64,000 nucleotides of DNA, from positions 992,001 through 1,056,000 of the forward strand of contig JAPVLO010000181.1 of assembly GCA_027257055.1 (NCBI GenBank), written 5' to 3'. This DNA comes from Cephalopachus bancanus (lineage: Eukaryota; Chordata; Mammalia; Primates; Tarsiidae). The position numbers were made by a program, and so were the translations under genes. Shown piece after piece: positions 26,276-39,300 of the stretch (position 1 is its first letter; every line of letters starts with the position of its first letter). The notes beneath the pieces were generated by a model, which was not told the origin of the DNA, ran no database searches, and saw nothing but the letters and a program-made list of their open reading frames with translations.

Positions 26276-27859
26276 GGGAGGGATGGAAACTTCTGCCTGG
26301 CCCCTGCTGGTGTTGCTCAGCCTCAGCATGTGTGGAGGCCACGGTGGCGTGTGGGAAGCAGCGTGGAGGCTGCAGTCCTGGCTGGCAGCTCATCTCCTGG
26401 CCCAGGTGTCTCCAGCCAGCAGGGAGTATGGCAGGACCCGCAGGAGCATTGAGCGTCTGTGGGCACAGGAATGCGTTTCCCCACTCCTGGCCATGGCGGC
26501 CACGTCTCAGGCTTTCTTCCTGCATGGGATATCTGCTTTAATTCATTTTCACTTCTAGTGGTTCTGGTTTCTCTATTTTTGCATCTTAGACTAAAATTTG
26601 GCAGAAACAAGGCTCACCGTAGGACTTTTCAGAGCCAAAACCCCCTTGAGGCCGGACTGGCTGCTGCTGTGAACGTGCAGCCCAGAGCCCAGAATGTGGA
26701 GGAGCGCGTCCCTGCTGTCAGGTTTGTTTTCTTTGCGACGCCAAGCTGTGGAATTCCGACGGGTGCCTGTGGCCGGCCGTGCCAGGCAGTGCCGAGGAAG
26801 GTGTGTCTGTAAATGCTTACTGAGTGTGAAACAAATCGGGGCATCGTGTCCACCCTTTGTGGAAAGGCGCAAAAGTGCTGCCAGACTTCTGGTGGTGTAG
26901 TTTCCTGGCCTGGGTAGAGTCCCGGTCACATGCCCCTCCCCAGGATGGGGTCACCCTAAGGCCCCTCCTTAGCTCACCAGCCGCTCTGGTGCATCTGGGA
27001 AGCCGGCCCGGCTGAGGCTACACACCCTGGGGGAGGAGCTGGAGTTTGCCACAATTCTAGAACTCTGCAGAATCACCACCTTCACATCTCAAGGTGGGCT
27101 GTCAGAGGAGCTTCACATGTGACCCAAATGGCTGGCACCAGCAGACAGGGAAAGCAAGAGAGGAACCACCCGCCTCCAAGGCAGCCTGCCAGCTCCAAGC
27201 AGGAGAGTGCCGCCAGCCTCCAAGGCAGCCCGTGGTCAGCTGCCCATGACCGAACTGTTCACAAAACTCCTGTCGCCCACCTCTGGCCCCGAGAACCAGC
27301 GGCCGTCCCATCCTTCAAGGGGCAGCTGAACTTCCAACGGCAAAGACTTCGATCCAGTCCTAGGAGCTGTTTCCAGATATTTTTGGCATTAGAAAAAGCT
27401 TTCCATGAAACTGGGGGGACAGCTGTGACAGAGGCCTGGGATCTCTGATTTACTCAGTGGGCACTTTTGTCATGTGGTTAGACAGATGTGTCACACCAAA
27501 GAATGTTCTCTGCCTTCCAAAGAAAACAGGTTGCCCTGTGGAAGGCCTATGCCGGGTGGGTGGGCACAGTCCCTGACCCAGGCTCAAGAAGGGGCCTGAC
27601 ATGGCGGGACATCCTCACAAGCCTAAAGCCTCAGCATGCAGGAAGCCTGGTGCCCTGGGGACCCTCCTGTCCAGGGACACCAGAACCAATAGAAGTCTGT
27701 CTGTTGGCACCCACTGCAACCCACCTGCCTGGCTGGACAGCAGAGGGGGTCCCGGATCCCCCAACATAATCCTCTCTGGAGTCCTGGTATCCCTGTTGTT
27801 GAAAGAATGCTGGGGACCCTGGGACCTGCCCTGACCCTGGGGAATGGGGAGGTGAGGGA
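26276..27859. other. Intergenic, no gene recognised
   Basis: GC-rich unique sequence. No domain is recognised in any frame. Confidence 0.5.
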
Positions 27860-28105
27860 CACACATGCAAGCTCTGCACACTCACCCATACACGCACACA
27901 CTCACATCACATACTCTCACACTGTGCATGCTGTCACCCACACATACACACACATGCACACACACACAATACTCACACTGCATGTACACATTCAAGTGCG
28001 CACAGACTCGTGTGCACGGACATGTGGATATACATGTGTATATTCTCATTCGTGCACACACATGCGTGTGTGCGCACGCACATGTATGCACACACCAATC
28101 CCTCA
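27860..28105 (+). repeat. CA-rich simple-repeat region
   Basis: Interrupted (CA)n with 'cacacatgca' and 'cacacgcaca' units, about 245 bp. Confidence 0.9.
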
Positions 28106-30354
28106 CACACCTGCAGTACCAGGAGATGGCCTAGGAGAAAAGCGGTTGGGAGCTTCAGAGCCCACGAGCCAGCATCTGTACCTGGCTCTGCTTCCCGCCA
28201 GGGAGCAGGCTGGGATGTCTGTATGGCACATGGGGCACGACACAGATACAGAATCTGGGAAACAGAATCATGTCTCCAGTGGATAAGGCTCCTGACCTTG
28301 GCATCAGGACGTGAGGATCACCGCCTGGGACAGAGGACTCCTATGATAGCCCCTCTGGCTCCATGCCACCGAGGCTTCAGTTTTCCTATCTTCCTGGACC
28401 TACCCTTGGGCTCCGAGTGCCCATGGAGGTGGCAGGGTCCTGACACCCTAGGTCAGGGCAAGAGCCTGTCCCAAAACTGTAGCGTCAGCCCCTCCGCAGG
28501 CTCCAGCCTGTCACTCTTGCCGGCCGGGCATCCGCCCTCGGCAGGGCCAACGGGAGCATTCGCTTGGGAAACTGGATCTATTTGCAGGTTTTAAAAAGCT
28601 CAGAGCCAACGTTCAAAATGGGGCTGTTTTTCCAGTGGAAACTGTAACATGAGCCCAGAACCGTTCCTGCCTGCTCACATGGAGACCCACCCTCCGCCTT
28701 CCACCCTGGGGCCCAGCTGGGCCAGCTCCCGCCACCAAGCCATGGCAGCGCCCCCCACCCGGGCCTGGCGCTCACACAAGAGCCCCCATAACCTCTGGGA
28801 CCCGGATCCAGGAACAGAGGCCAGAATCCCAGACAAGCGTGAGGGAAAGTATGGCGGAAGGAGGCTGACAAGCAGCGGGGTGAGGGGACCATGCCTGAGG
28901 CCCTGAAGACCCCCTGCCGAGGCTCCCCCCACACCGCAGGGGCTCAGACTCAAACCGGGGACAGTTTGGTGTCAGGCCACCAGGCCCCTCTGCCCTCCAG
29001 GCCCCGGGCAGGCCCTTCTTCTCCACACTTGGGAGGCAATGGGGAGAGAAACTGTGCAGGTCCCCTGGGTGGGGAAGCTGCCGACTGGGGCCAGCACCTC
29101 CTGCTTGTACACTTGCTTCCCTGGGTGGCTGGGAGGCTGCTATCATCCCCTCGCCCCGGGGGTGGGGACTGCACCCACCAGACTGGGAAAACCTGCAGCA
29201 GCTTGTCCCCCTGGCGAGGTGGCTGCCCCCTCTGCCACCAACTCAGGCAACAAAAGCAGGGGGCAGCTGTGACGGACGAGTGGCCTCTCCCAGACTCTGG
29301 TGCTTCCGGAAGGCAGAGGGCCCGACGGTGCTGAGAGATGTTTATGGAGGGAGTGAAACCCAGGGAGGCCCTCGGAGACCTCAGCAGCAGGCACCAGGCA
29401 GAATCTCAGGGACGGCTCCAGGGGTGGTACCTGGTGGGTCGGCTGCCCCAGCCCCTGGGCCTGCCTCGTCCCAAGCCCTGAGACCCCCCCCCGATCCAGC
29501 AGGGCCACTGCCCCACTCCAAAACTGCAGGACCCCAGGGAAGGGTGGCCCATCTCGCCCTAAGAACCGGGACAAACAGCAATCTGCCTCTTGCCCGTCTC
29601 AAGGTGGGGAAGCCAGGAGAGGTGATGGGTGCTATGCGAGGTGACCCCTTGACTCCCTCAGACTCCACATCAAGCTCAGGGTCCCCCCCAGCCAGACCCA
29701 GTGCCCTCTTCCTGGCTCAGAGGGACTTGGGCGGTGAGGTCATAGAGGAAGTGATGGACTCCACACACTGCTGCCTCCCCAGCCCACCCCAGGCAGGTTC
29801 CAGCAACCAGGGCCCACTCTGGGGATGTGGTGGCAGCCTCCAGGCCCTTAGGTAGGCCCTTCTGCCCTCCCAGGGCCTTCTCACTCCTGGGTGGTCTTCT
29901 GGAACCCAAGCTGAGGGCTGGGCCCCTGGGCTTGCCAGGAGCTCCTAGTTAGTGACACAGAAGCTGCTCCTGCTCCCAACCAGGCCGGCCCTGGAGCCTG
30001 GGCTTCCACGAGGACCTTGGTCATCCAGGATCAAAGCCAAGCCTGCTCTGCAGGACTGGGTGGGGAGGAGCCAGGCCAGATAAGGATCCCCACAACAAAG
30101 GGCTTCGGATCCCCTTTCCGCCTCCCTTTGGTGAGGCTGAGATGATCCTGAGACAAGAGGGAGTGGGCAGCTTGGGCTCCTGGCTGTCCTGGCTGAGGCG
30201 CCCAGGAGACCCCTGGCAGCCTGTGGTGTTGGGGCCCAAGACAGACCCGGAGCCCTGAACAAGGCTCCTCTGGGGTTTTCCAGTGTCCTTGCCCGGGCCC
30301 GGGCCCCACTGGGGAAGGGGTGTGAAGGAAATTGTGAGGGAAGGAACAGTGCCT
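28106..30354. other. GC-rich intergenic, no gene recognised
   Basis: Open frames up to about 190 codons at 29,280-29,855 and 28,010-28,594 lack recognisable domains and overlap antisense frames of similar size. Confidence 0.5.
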
Positions 30355-30572
30355 CGGTGCACACATCTCCAGATAAACATGCACACACACGGAAACACAC
30401 ATGCATACGCAAACACATAAGTACCCGCAAACTAGTGCACACACAAATATACACATGCACAAGAAGCAGACACATGCATGTGCACAAACGCACACATGAG
30501 CATGTATACATGCAAGCACACATGCGTGTACACATGCATGCACACACATGCACACCACACATGTACATATGC
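30355..30572 (+). repeat. CA-rich simple-repeat region
   Basis: About 215 bp of interrupted CA units such as 'cacacatgca' and 'cacacacgg'. Confidence 0.9.
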
Positions 30573-32448
30573 ACCCCCATCAGAGGCAGAGAGGGTGGAC
30601 TTCCTCCTTTCAGACATGCCTGGTTTGGGTCCTCCATGTCTGCCCAGGTCCTCCAAGGTGAGGGCCCAGGTCCTCCAAGGTGAGGGCCAAGGGGTGCAGG
30701 AGCTGGTGCTGGCGGCCACCTGGGCAGGGGCTGTGCAGAGGTGGGTGGCAGACCCCTCCATGGTGTCTGGGGGCCCTGGGCAGTGGCAGTTTGGGTAGCA
30801 GGGTCTTCGAGGACCTGCACGACAGACCCACCTGCAGCAGACACACAGAGCCCATGCAGCCAGAGTGTGACCACACATGCCCTGCAGGTCTGGATGGTGA
30901 CCAAGTCCCCACGGGCATGCCAGCACAGTGCCTAAAATGTCAGCACCCAGGAGAGGGAGAGGGAGGGGCAGGGCAGAAGGAACCTAGGCTGAGAACAGTG
31001 TGGTGGGAGGAGGGCTAGTGGATGGGGCCTGGAGTGGGTCCCAGGCTGGTGGGGAGGTGGAGACCCTCACCCCAGGCGCTGGGTGAGGAAGGGGCTAGGC
31101 TCTCGGGGATCCTCAGGGCATCCAGGGCTGTCTGCCTGAGGGCCCCAGTGGGGGGTTTTCTGGCACACTGACCCCAGGCCTCGTCCAGGGCCTTGCAGAT
31201 TCTAGAGCCTTTGTATGTCTGACGGGGTGGCTGGGGACTGTGCCCTGGAGGACCCAGGACGCATGGCCCCGGAGCCCGCCTGGAAAGCTGGGCCGGCAGC
31301 AGCGTGGGCCTCCCCCTACCCCAATGTCCTTGCAGCTCCTGCTGGGCTGGGCCTGGCTGAGGCCTGCCTGCGGGTGGGGGCGCTGGCTGGCGCGCCTCTC
31401 ACTTCCTCTTGGCGGCAGGCTCGGCCGCCTCGGAACAAAGGCTGGATTGTGCCTCACTTGGGCCTCGCAGCCCTAGACCCGCGACTCCGGCCTGGTCGCC
31501 ACCCCGGCGGGAGTCTGGACTCCCAGCCACACCAGCCTCCCCTGGTCACCCCCAGGGCCCTGGGCCGGGACAGCATGTGGCACCAGCCACAAGCCAGGAG
31601 CCCCATCACCAGGCCCAGGCCATGAGGTCACTGCTTTCCCCCTACCCCCATCATCCTCCACATGTCCAGGGGTGGCAATAGCGTCTCAGCCAAGCTGCCA
31701 GTCCCTACCTCTGTGCAGGTGCCTCCTGCTACCGCCTGCCGCTCAAGGCAACCAGTCCTGCTGTACCCCTCTGCCGGGTCCCCATGTCTGCCAACACCTG
31801 TCTGCTGTGTTGGAACAGGAGTAGGTGGCCCTACTGTCCATCTGTGGGCAGGCCATCCTGGCCCTGTGCATCTAGGGCTGCCTGTGCTCTGTGTTGGCTT
31901 CTGGGGGCCAAAGGGAGTCCAAGGAGGCCAGTCTCTGCTCCCAGGAGGGCGGAAGAGGCACAGCCTAACCAGTACTGTCTGGCACTACAAGCCCTAGCAG
32001 TATGAGTCCAATAGCTCCCTCTCTAACTAAGCATTTAATGGGTGCCACTGTGTGCAAGCCTGCCTCAGCCCTCGGAGAGGGGCAGACAGCCCACAGGCGA
32101 ACACCATCCCACCTCCTAGGCAGGCCTGGGCTCCTGTGCCAACTCCCCTCCTGCAGGGTCTGGTCCCTGGCTGGCTGAGCATCCAAACTCAAGACGCATC
32201 TCTGAGAAGAAACGGAAGTGGCACAACAAGGCCTCAGGCCCAGAGGCGCCAACGAGCCTCCCGAAACAACCAGGCTCAGCAGGTCACTCAGAGCAGGCTC
32301 TGGCGGTCAGTGCTTCTGCTGGAGGTGCCAGGAGGTGCCAGAGGCACCGGGCTCTGGGTAGCTCCAGGCTGACTGGGAAGAGGCCTTGATTCACAGCCAG
32401 AGACGGGAGCAGCTCAGCCTGGCAGAGTCCAGGGGTGGAGGGTGGGTC
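30573..32448. other. GC-rich intergenic, no gene recognised
   Basis: Contains a small tandem duplication, 'ggtcctccaaggtgagggcc', at about 30,650-30,690. No exon is recognised. Confidence 0.5.
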
Positions 32449-32680
32449 TGACCCTGTGTACAAGGGATATCCCCAGATGTCCCCCCATATACAAAGGACA
32501 CTCCAGACCCCTCTTTATACAAAGGATACCCCTCAGACATTCCCCTGTGTTTAAGGGATGCCCCCAGACACTCTCCTGTGTACAAAGGACTCCTTCTGGA
32601 CTCCCCTGTGTGCAAGGGACACCCTCAGACTCCCCTGTATACAAAGGACACCCACCCAGACACTCCCCTGTATGTGACAC
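32449..32680 (+). repeat. Short minisatellite, about 30-bp unit
   Basis: Seven or eight imperfect copies built on 'cccctgtatacaaaggacac' followed by 'cc(c)cagacact'. Units are 28-34 bp. Confidence 0.93.
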
Positions 32681-34888
32681 GCCTCAGTCTCTCCTTCCTG
32701 GGGGTTAATTCAGGCCTCACCCCTACAGAAGATGCCCAGAGGCTTTGCCTGGGGCTTATTCCCCCCAGCCTGAGCCTCGCATCACTCCCAACCTCTGAGC
32801 GGCTCCACTCCTTGCTTGCTGGTTTAGCTCTCGCCACTCTGGTCATCAAAGGGGCTTTGTGGCCCGCTGAGTGGACTAGGTGCCGATTGTCTTGGAGGGA
32901 CTCCAGGAAGGACCGGCAGGAGATGGCTTTGGAAGAAAGAGGAAAAAACTAGAGCAAAAAGTGGTGAACAGAGAAGGAATTTGCTTCTGTGAAGCCCGGT
33001 GCCGCCATGGCCTGCCGCCCCTCCCCAGCCTGGGCCCAGAGGTCCTGTGCACTCCTGGGCTCTCCGCCCACCATGCAGTCAACCACGGCTCCAACCAGCC
33101 TCTGAGCTGTCACAGATTAGGAGGGTCATAGTGACTGCTTGAGGTCTCATAATATGGAGAGGCCACCCAGCCCCCAAGGACTTGGCTTAGGCAGAGCATG
33201 GATGGGGGAGCTGCCAGGATGCCAGCCAGGATGGTGCCACCCTGGTGTCCAGCCCCGGCACTACCCAGATCACAAGAGAACAAGGAGGGTAGAGGTGGGA
33301 GCCAAAAAGGGGCGTTGGCAACCCCAGGACTCCCTACCTCCTGCCACACATCCGAGGGTCAGAGTTGACCATCGCACTCACTGCAGGCGATGCTGGGCCA
33401 CATGGGCTGCGGTCCCCACGGAGGTGCAGTGATGCACCCGCCATCTTGTCTGTAGACTACACTGCTCAGCGAGCAGGACCTCCTGCCCTCCATAGCTGTC
33501 CCTCCCGAAGCCAGGCACCCCAGCTCCTGGAGGCACAAACCCCCCACCCACCCAGGGCACTGCCCATTGTCACGTCCCAGCTGAGGAGAGGACAGCTCCA
33601 GGCAGCCTGGGCCGGGGGCTTCCAGAACTGACTGCTGAGATTGAGTTGGTCAGGGATATGGGGGAGAGTGGGGCTGGAGGAAGAGGGGTCAGCCCCAGTC
33701 CCTCCCCGCCATCCTCTCCCTTCTCCATCTAGTGGTAGCCAAAACTGGAGACCAGGAACCCTTCCAGGAAGGTCAAGGATCAGGGTGGAACCCACTGCAA
33801 CGCCTCCCCATGAGCCTACGGACCCGCCTTTCCCCAGGGCCTCTCTGCCACCTCCCACCTACCCTACCCTGTCAGGCAGATGACGCCATGAGAGCCACTG
33901 CTTTCCAGCAAGGATCTTGGGGGGAGGCCAGGACCCCATTTTTGCCTAGTCTCTTCCTCCCATCTGCCCTCCCTAAGGGAAGATCCCAGAGGCAGATGGA
34001 GCCTCCTGGGTAGGGTAGGTGGTCCCCCTGCCCTGGACTCCCTGCCACCCCCCTTCAGCTCCGAAGGCTCCTCAGGGACCCAGCAGACCAACTTCCCCAT
34101 CCTAGACTCAAATAGGCTGTGCCTCACCCCCAAACCCCCTCCCTTGGCAGCTGTTGGCAGCTGTTATCACCTGCTGGCCCCAGGCCAGACGTGCATCGTC
34201 CTGTAGGGTGTGGGTGGGGGTGTGCGGCTGCCAGGCCCCGATGCCTCACTCCCCAAACCCAGCCTTACGTGGGGCTGCGGAGGAACCAGACCCCAACCCA
34301 CTCCCTGCACAGGCCTCCTGGGATGCCAAGGGGAACCTGGGTATCTTGCCCCAATCTGGTCCCAGAGTTCCCTCCCCAGCCTTCCCACCACACCCAAGCA
34401 GAAGGTGCTCCCCACCGGCCTGGCCCACAATGGGGCCAACAGCCATGCCCACACCTGGCCCATCAGCCCTGAAAGGTGCCCAGGGGTGGGGGACATGGCC
34501 AGCACAGTCTCTGGGTTGGGGAAGGGACCCCCATCCCTCGGGCCCAGCCCAGATTGAGAGCAGCATGAACTCAGTCAACCACCCCCTTTGTGGACTGGTT
34601 CTCTGAGAGGCCAAAGCCCCCAGGAAGGCCTCAGGTCAGCCTCTTCCCTGATCCAATTATGCCTCTTGTCTTATCCCAAACTCCCAGAAGGAAGCAGCCC
34701 CCACCCAAGAAGACGGGAGGGTTCATCCAGGAGTGTGCAAATGGCCCAGCCCAGGCCTCTCCCTCTTCACTCCCCGGCTGTCCAGGGGGTGCTAGTGGGA
34801 CACTAGGCAGCTCCTGCAGGGTCCAGACACAAGAAAGAGGACAGGCCCCAGGCAGGTGGCCTCAAGGTGGACAGGGCCACATGCCCAA
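32681..34888. other. GC-rich intergenic, no gene recognised
   Basis: No repeat family or exon is recognised. Confidence 0.5.
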
Positions 34889-35110
34889 CAGGCATATCCA
34901 GGGCTGCTCACCAAGCAGGACCCCAACCGCTGGGTTTGGGTATCTCAGGATGGCCCTGCCCATGGGACACCTTGTGCCTTCCACGGGGCTGCTGGGACAT
35001 CTCAACCTTTCCCCAACTCCTTATACTCCACCATGAAAAGGGGAGAGTTGCCGCCTTGGCTGGGACCCAGGCCGATCCTCAAGGACTGGCGTCAGACCTC
35101 TCGTTAGAGA
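34889..35110 (+). repeat. Local direct duplication, copy 1
   Basis: 222 bp from 'caggcatatccagggctgct' to 'tcgttagaga', matching 36,150-36,382 with roughly 85-90% identity by eye. It contains the strongly shared stretch 'gagttgccgccttggctggg'. Confidence 0.93.
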
Positions 35111-36149
35111 GAATAAAATGACAAACTGGCCAAGGCCTGAGTACTGTTCACTGAGCGCCAAGGATTGGTGGCCAGGACTCTCTCCTGCAGCCTCACATCA
35201 GTGTGGGAGACAGACAGGGCAGGGGTCACTCAAGAGCCAGGTGGAGCTCCCTGGGAGCAGGTATCACCTGCCCCTTCCTCTCCAACACCCCTCCCCTGAA
35301 TCCCCTGCATTTTCTCCCTGCAGGGCCCCTGCTTCAGCCCCAGGCGGAGGCCTAACCATGATTAGGCGATGGGGTCAGAGAAATCACCCCTTTGGCTTCA
35401 GGATGGTCACTGTCCCTTCTCAGGGGTGGAGGGTGCCACGGGCAAGCTTGACCTGGCAGGACAGCCTGAGAGGCCAGCAGCTCCTGCCTCCAGCCCCCAC
35501 CTGTGACTATCTGCCCCCGCCCCTGCCCTCGGATCGCCACCAGCCTACATGGGTGGCCAAACTGCCTTTGCACAAGCCCTGGAGCCCAGGGATAAGGGCC
35601 AGCCTGGGGGGCCTCTGAGCCCAGGCGAGGATTGAAGAGGGCTGGGGACCTCATGGGTGGGACCTGACCTGATAGGCAGAGCTTCAGTGAAGAAAGAACA
35701 GCATCTGAGTTCGCCTGGGTGCCAGTGGGCGGGTCTGGGGCCTGAGGCCAGAGCCACCAATGTGGTCAGAAAACCTGAGAAACTGAGTTTACCGGGCAGT
35801 GACCAGGTGGCTGGGCAAGAGGCTGGTGGAAGGGGCACAGCACCGGCTCCAGCAAAACCCAAGCTGGATGCAGACCCCCGACCCAGTAAGGCCTCAGGCA
35901 CAGGTCACAACAGCAGCGCCTGGCCCCTGGCAGTGAGGGGCGGGGCAGGACAGACCAGTGAGGTACCGCATGGGTGTTGGCTGGTCCAGCTGCGGGGCCA
36001 TGAGTGTCCCCAGAGCGGGACCGCAAGGAACAGGTCCACCCAGGGTACAGGGCGCTGCCCTCCAGGGCTTCCCTGGGGCTGGGGTTTCTGCTGGGTGGGA
36101 TGTGTGCCAGGGCCAGCCTGGATCATGTGACCAGTCAGAGGTCGCCCAG
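35111..36149. other. Spacer between duplicated blocks
   Basis: GC-rich unique sequence with no gene recognised. Confidence 0.5.
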
Positions 36150-36382
36150 CAGGCATATCCAGGGCTGCTCACCCAGCGTTCCCCAGTCTAGGACCCCAAC
36201 AGCTGGGTTTGGGTGTCTCAGGATGGCCCTGCCCACCGGGACACCTTATGCTTTCCACAGGGGTGCTGGGACATCTCGACCTTTCCCCAAGTCTTTTTAC
36301 CCCACCATGGAAAGGAGAGTTGCCGCCTTGGCTGGGGCCCAGGCCGATCCTCAAGGACTGCTGTCAGATCTCTTGTTAGAGA
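36150..36382 (+). repeat. Local direct duplication, copy 2
   Basis: 233-bp partner of 34,889-35,110 in the same orientation. It carries an extra segment of about 12 bases ('cgttccccagtct' region) after the shared 'gggctgctcacc'. Confidence 0.93.
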
Positions 36383-39300
36383 TAACTCTTGGGGACCCTC
36401 CTTGGCTCCTGCTTCAAATGGGCCCCATGGGATGGTCAGGCCTGGGAGCTGGCCCTGTGGGACTGAGGTCTCCTCAGCTTTAAGAGGCAACTGGGAGGCT
36501 CTGGCCTTGGCCAGACCCACTCAGTCCAGCATGGAAGGTCCTCCCAGGGAGCCCCACTCTGCCCCGGGGTCCTACCTGCAGGGGTCAAGGACCAGGGAGG
36601 GGAGCCTGCCCCTTGGCAGAGGAAGCAGAGATGACCGGCAAGCAGCTTTGGGCAGAAGCAATACACTCAGGCAAATGTTTCTCCCCAGGACAGTCGCATG
36701 ACCTCAAACACAAATCTACATCTCCAGGGAGCACAGGTCTGTGTGGCCGGCCCCCAGGAAAGACCCTTCCACGGCACTGCCACTCCAGCCCAGCTCCACC
36801 TTCCTGGGTCCACCCAGTTCTGGTCACACATGCTTCATGAGGGCCCTGATCAGGCCTGGGGGACCACTGTACTGGGCACCCTTCAAGGTCAGCACGGGGC
36901 ACGGGGCGAGCCCATGACCGTTAGGCCCTGCCTGTGCCCCACTCCTACTTTGGGCTCAGCCTCACCCCTGCCACCTCCCGGGCCCTCCCAGACCTGTGGC
37001 CTTCGTCCCTGCCCATCTGCCGTGACAGGGTTCCACGGAGCACCTGGTCCCTGGGGCATCTGGAAGTTTCCCCTGCCAGATGTTGGCACCAGCCATGGGA
37101 AGGGGTTGCTTCCCCATGTCTCCCCCCATGCCCAGCCCAGGGAGCTCTACCCCATTCCTGGCCATGCCTCCAAAGGCCACAGACCCTGCACATGGCCAGA
37201 CTGGGCAAGATCACCTGAGAGGTGGTGCATGTTAGTGTCCTCGTGGGGATGGGCCCCTACCCCAACCCAACCCCCGCAGCAGGCATAGGCCCCCACGGTG
37301 CCCACCAGGGAGGCTCCTGCAGCTTGGTTGGACCCCAGCCCTGGACCCCTGTGTCCAGGCTGGGTCTGTGCTGTGCAGGGCGTCCCCGTCCCACGTCCCA
37401 ACTCTGTGTCTCGTGCTCCTGTTCCAACCTGAGTCACCCGATGCTGTGTTCTGGGCCCTCTGTGTGCCCGTCCTGCATGCCTGTCCCTGGTCTCCTGGCC
37501 CCCATCCCAAGCCAAAGCTCTGATCTCTGGCCAGCCTTCTAACCCGCCGGCCCCGGGGAGTGCCTTTCCAAGCCCCCCATCCCAGCTTCACAGCACCTCC
37601 CCATTCCAGGGCACTGGGCTCTGCCCCACCTCCTCGGGACAGCTGCAGGCCGCTCGAGGATGCCCCCCTGAAGCTAGGAGGGCCAGGTGGGGAGGGTAAC
37701 ACCCGAGGGTGTCAGAGCCTGGGCCACCCTTTCAAGTTCTTGCAGCTTCACAGGGAGGTGGCTTCCCACCTAGGACTGGGGCAGAGGACCTGGTCCGCAC
37801 CCAAAAGTCCCACTGGCCACTCTGGCTTATCCTCACCCAATATGCCGGGATGGCCTGGCCCAGGTCACCCCGAGGACACAACTCCATCCCCTCCTCTCAC
37901 CCCCCAGCTGGGACTCCAGGGCACATGGGACTCTGTCCCCACCCACAGAGCGCCTGGCCCAGAACTGGGACAAGGACACAAGTGTCTGCCTGTGTCCTAC
38001 AGCACCGACTGCCCACTGACCTTCCCGAAATGGCCAAGGACACCCAGGCCTGGCCTTGCCCGTGAGAAAGGATACAGAGAGGAGGGGAAGGCAAGGGCGC
38101 AGCCCTCCCTGGGCAATGGCCCTTGTTCTGGGCTCCCTTCCTCTGGGGGTCCCCAGCACCTTGCCCGCTGCCCTCCTATCTCCCCAAAGAACAGGCCCTG
38201 GCACCGTGACCTTGGATTTCATGTCCCCCACCTTTCTCCCTGCAAGACTTCCAGGCCCGATTTTTGAGAGTTCCTCCCCACCCTGCAGCATTGTGCCCAT
38301 CTCTCCTGGGCCCAGGAGGCCCTGAGGTGGGACAAGGGTATGGGCGATTAACAGGTGCTCGGTCAACACAGGGTGTGTGGGTGGCAGAGATAGCGGGGCC
38401 TACAGAGGCCCCCACAAAACTCGACCCCACCTGGCCTTCAGAGCCCTCGAGCACTCTGCCCAGGTGGGACACCACCTCTCAGATCCATAGTCCTCTGCAC
38501 GTCCCGTTGGCCACACCCCAATCCCTGGGTGCTTCCTTCCTCACGTCCTGGAAGCACACAGGACCTCTGTGTCCCCCTCACTGTCCCCACATGTGGGGGC
38601 GGGAAACACAGTTTCTTCCTTGGAAAGGTGAGGGTGCCACAATGCAGGAGTGCAGGGTGATTGCACACACCCTCATGACGAGGGGCTAGGAACGGGGCGG
38701 AGGTAGCCATGAGGTCAGTGAGGGAGCAGGAGCCACGGCCACAGGGGCCCATGTGGAGCCGTGCAGGGTCAAGCTGGAAACAGTCCAGGAACAGAGAGGA
38801 CATGAGGACATGGCCACAGGTCTCATGGCAGAAGCTGGGGTGGCCAGGGGTGGGAAGTGTCTGGATGCCACAGGGGAGCGAGGAGCTGACGCCCTTCAGG
38901 TATTCCCTAAGGAGGGCGAGGGATTGGCTGAGAGGTCCAAGCCTCAGAGGCGTGTGCTGGGGGTGGCCAGGGACCTGTGGGAGGGGGATGTCTGCCTTGA
39001 TCTTCTTTGCCGTCCCCTACCCAGCCTGGCATCCCGTGAGGCAACAGCATGACAGAGTGCAGGGCCCAGGCTGGCCAGGTCAGTCCCACCATGACAGGGG
39101 CCCCCAAGGGTCACGGGGACCGTACAGGTAAAGTTTGGGTCTTTCTTTGGTACCCACTTCACCTGGTTTGAGACCAGGTAAGCTTATTGACGTCACGTGC
39201 CCCATTTCCTCCCCAGGCAGTGTCCAGCTACTGCCAAACCCTTTCTTAATGTATTATGGTAAAGGTTCAGGGTCAGCTTATGAGTGAGAACACGCAATAC

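Noticed and set aside
25577..26525. His/Thr-rich 250- and 274-codon frames on the minus strand
   Set aside because: They read through TG/CA repeats; overlapping frames of similar length exist, as dinucleotide repeats produce.
30355..30572. CRISPR-like array of spaced repeats
   Set aside because: Irregular CA units with no fixed repeat or spacer length, in a vertebrate genome.
37560..38267. 235-codon frame as a possible RNF212 or other exon
   Set aside because: No RING or coiled-coil features and no similarity to RNF212 as I remember it; low-complexity Pro/Gly-rich translation typical of GC-rich noncoding DNA.
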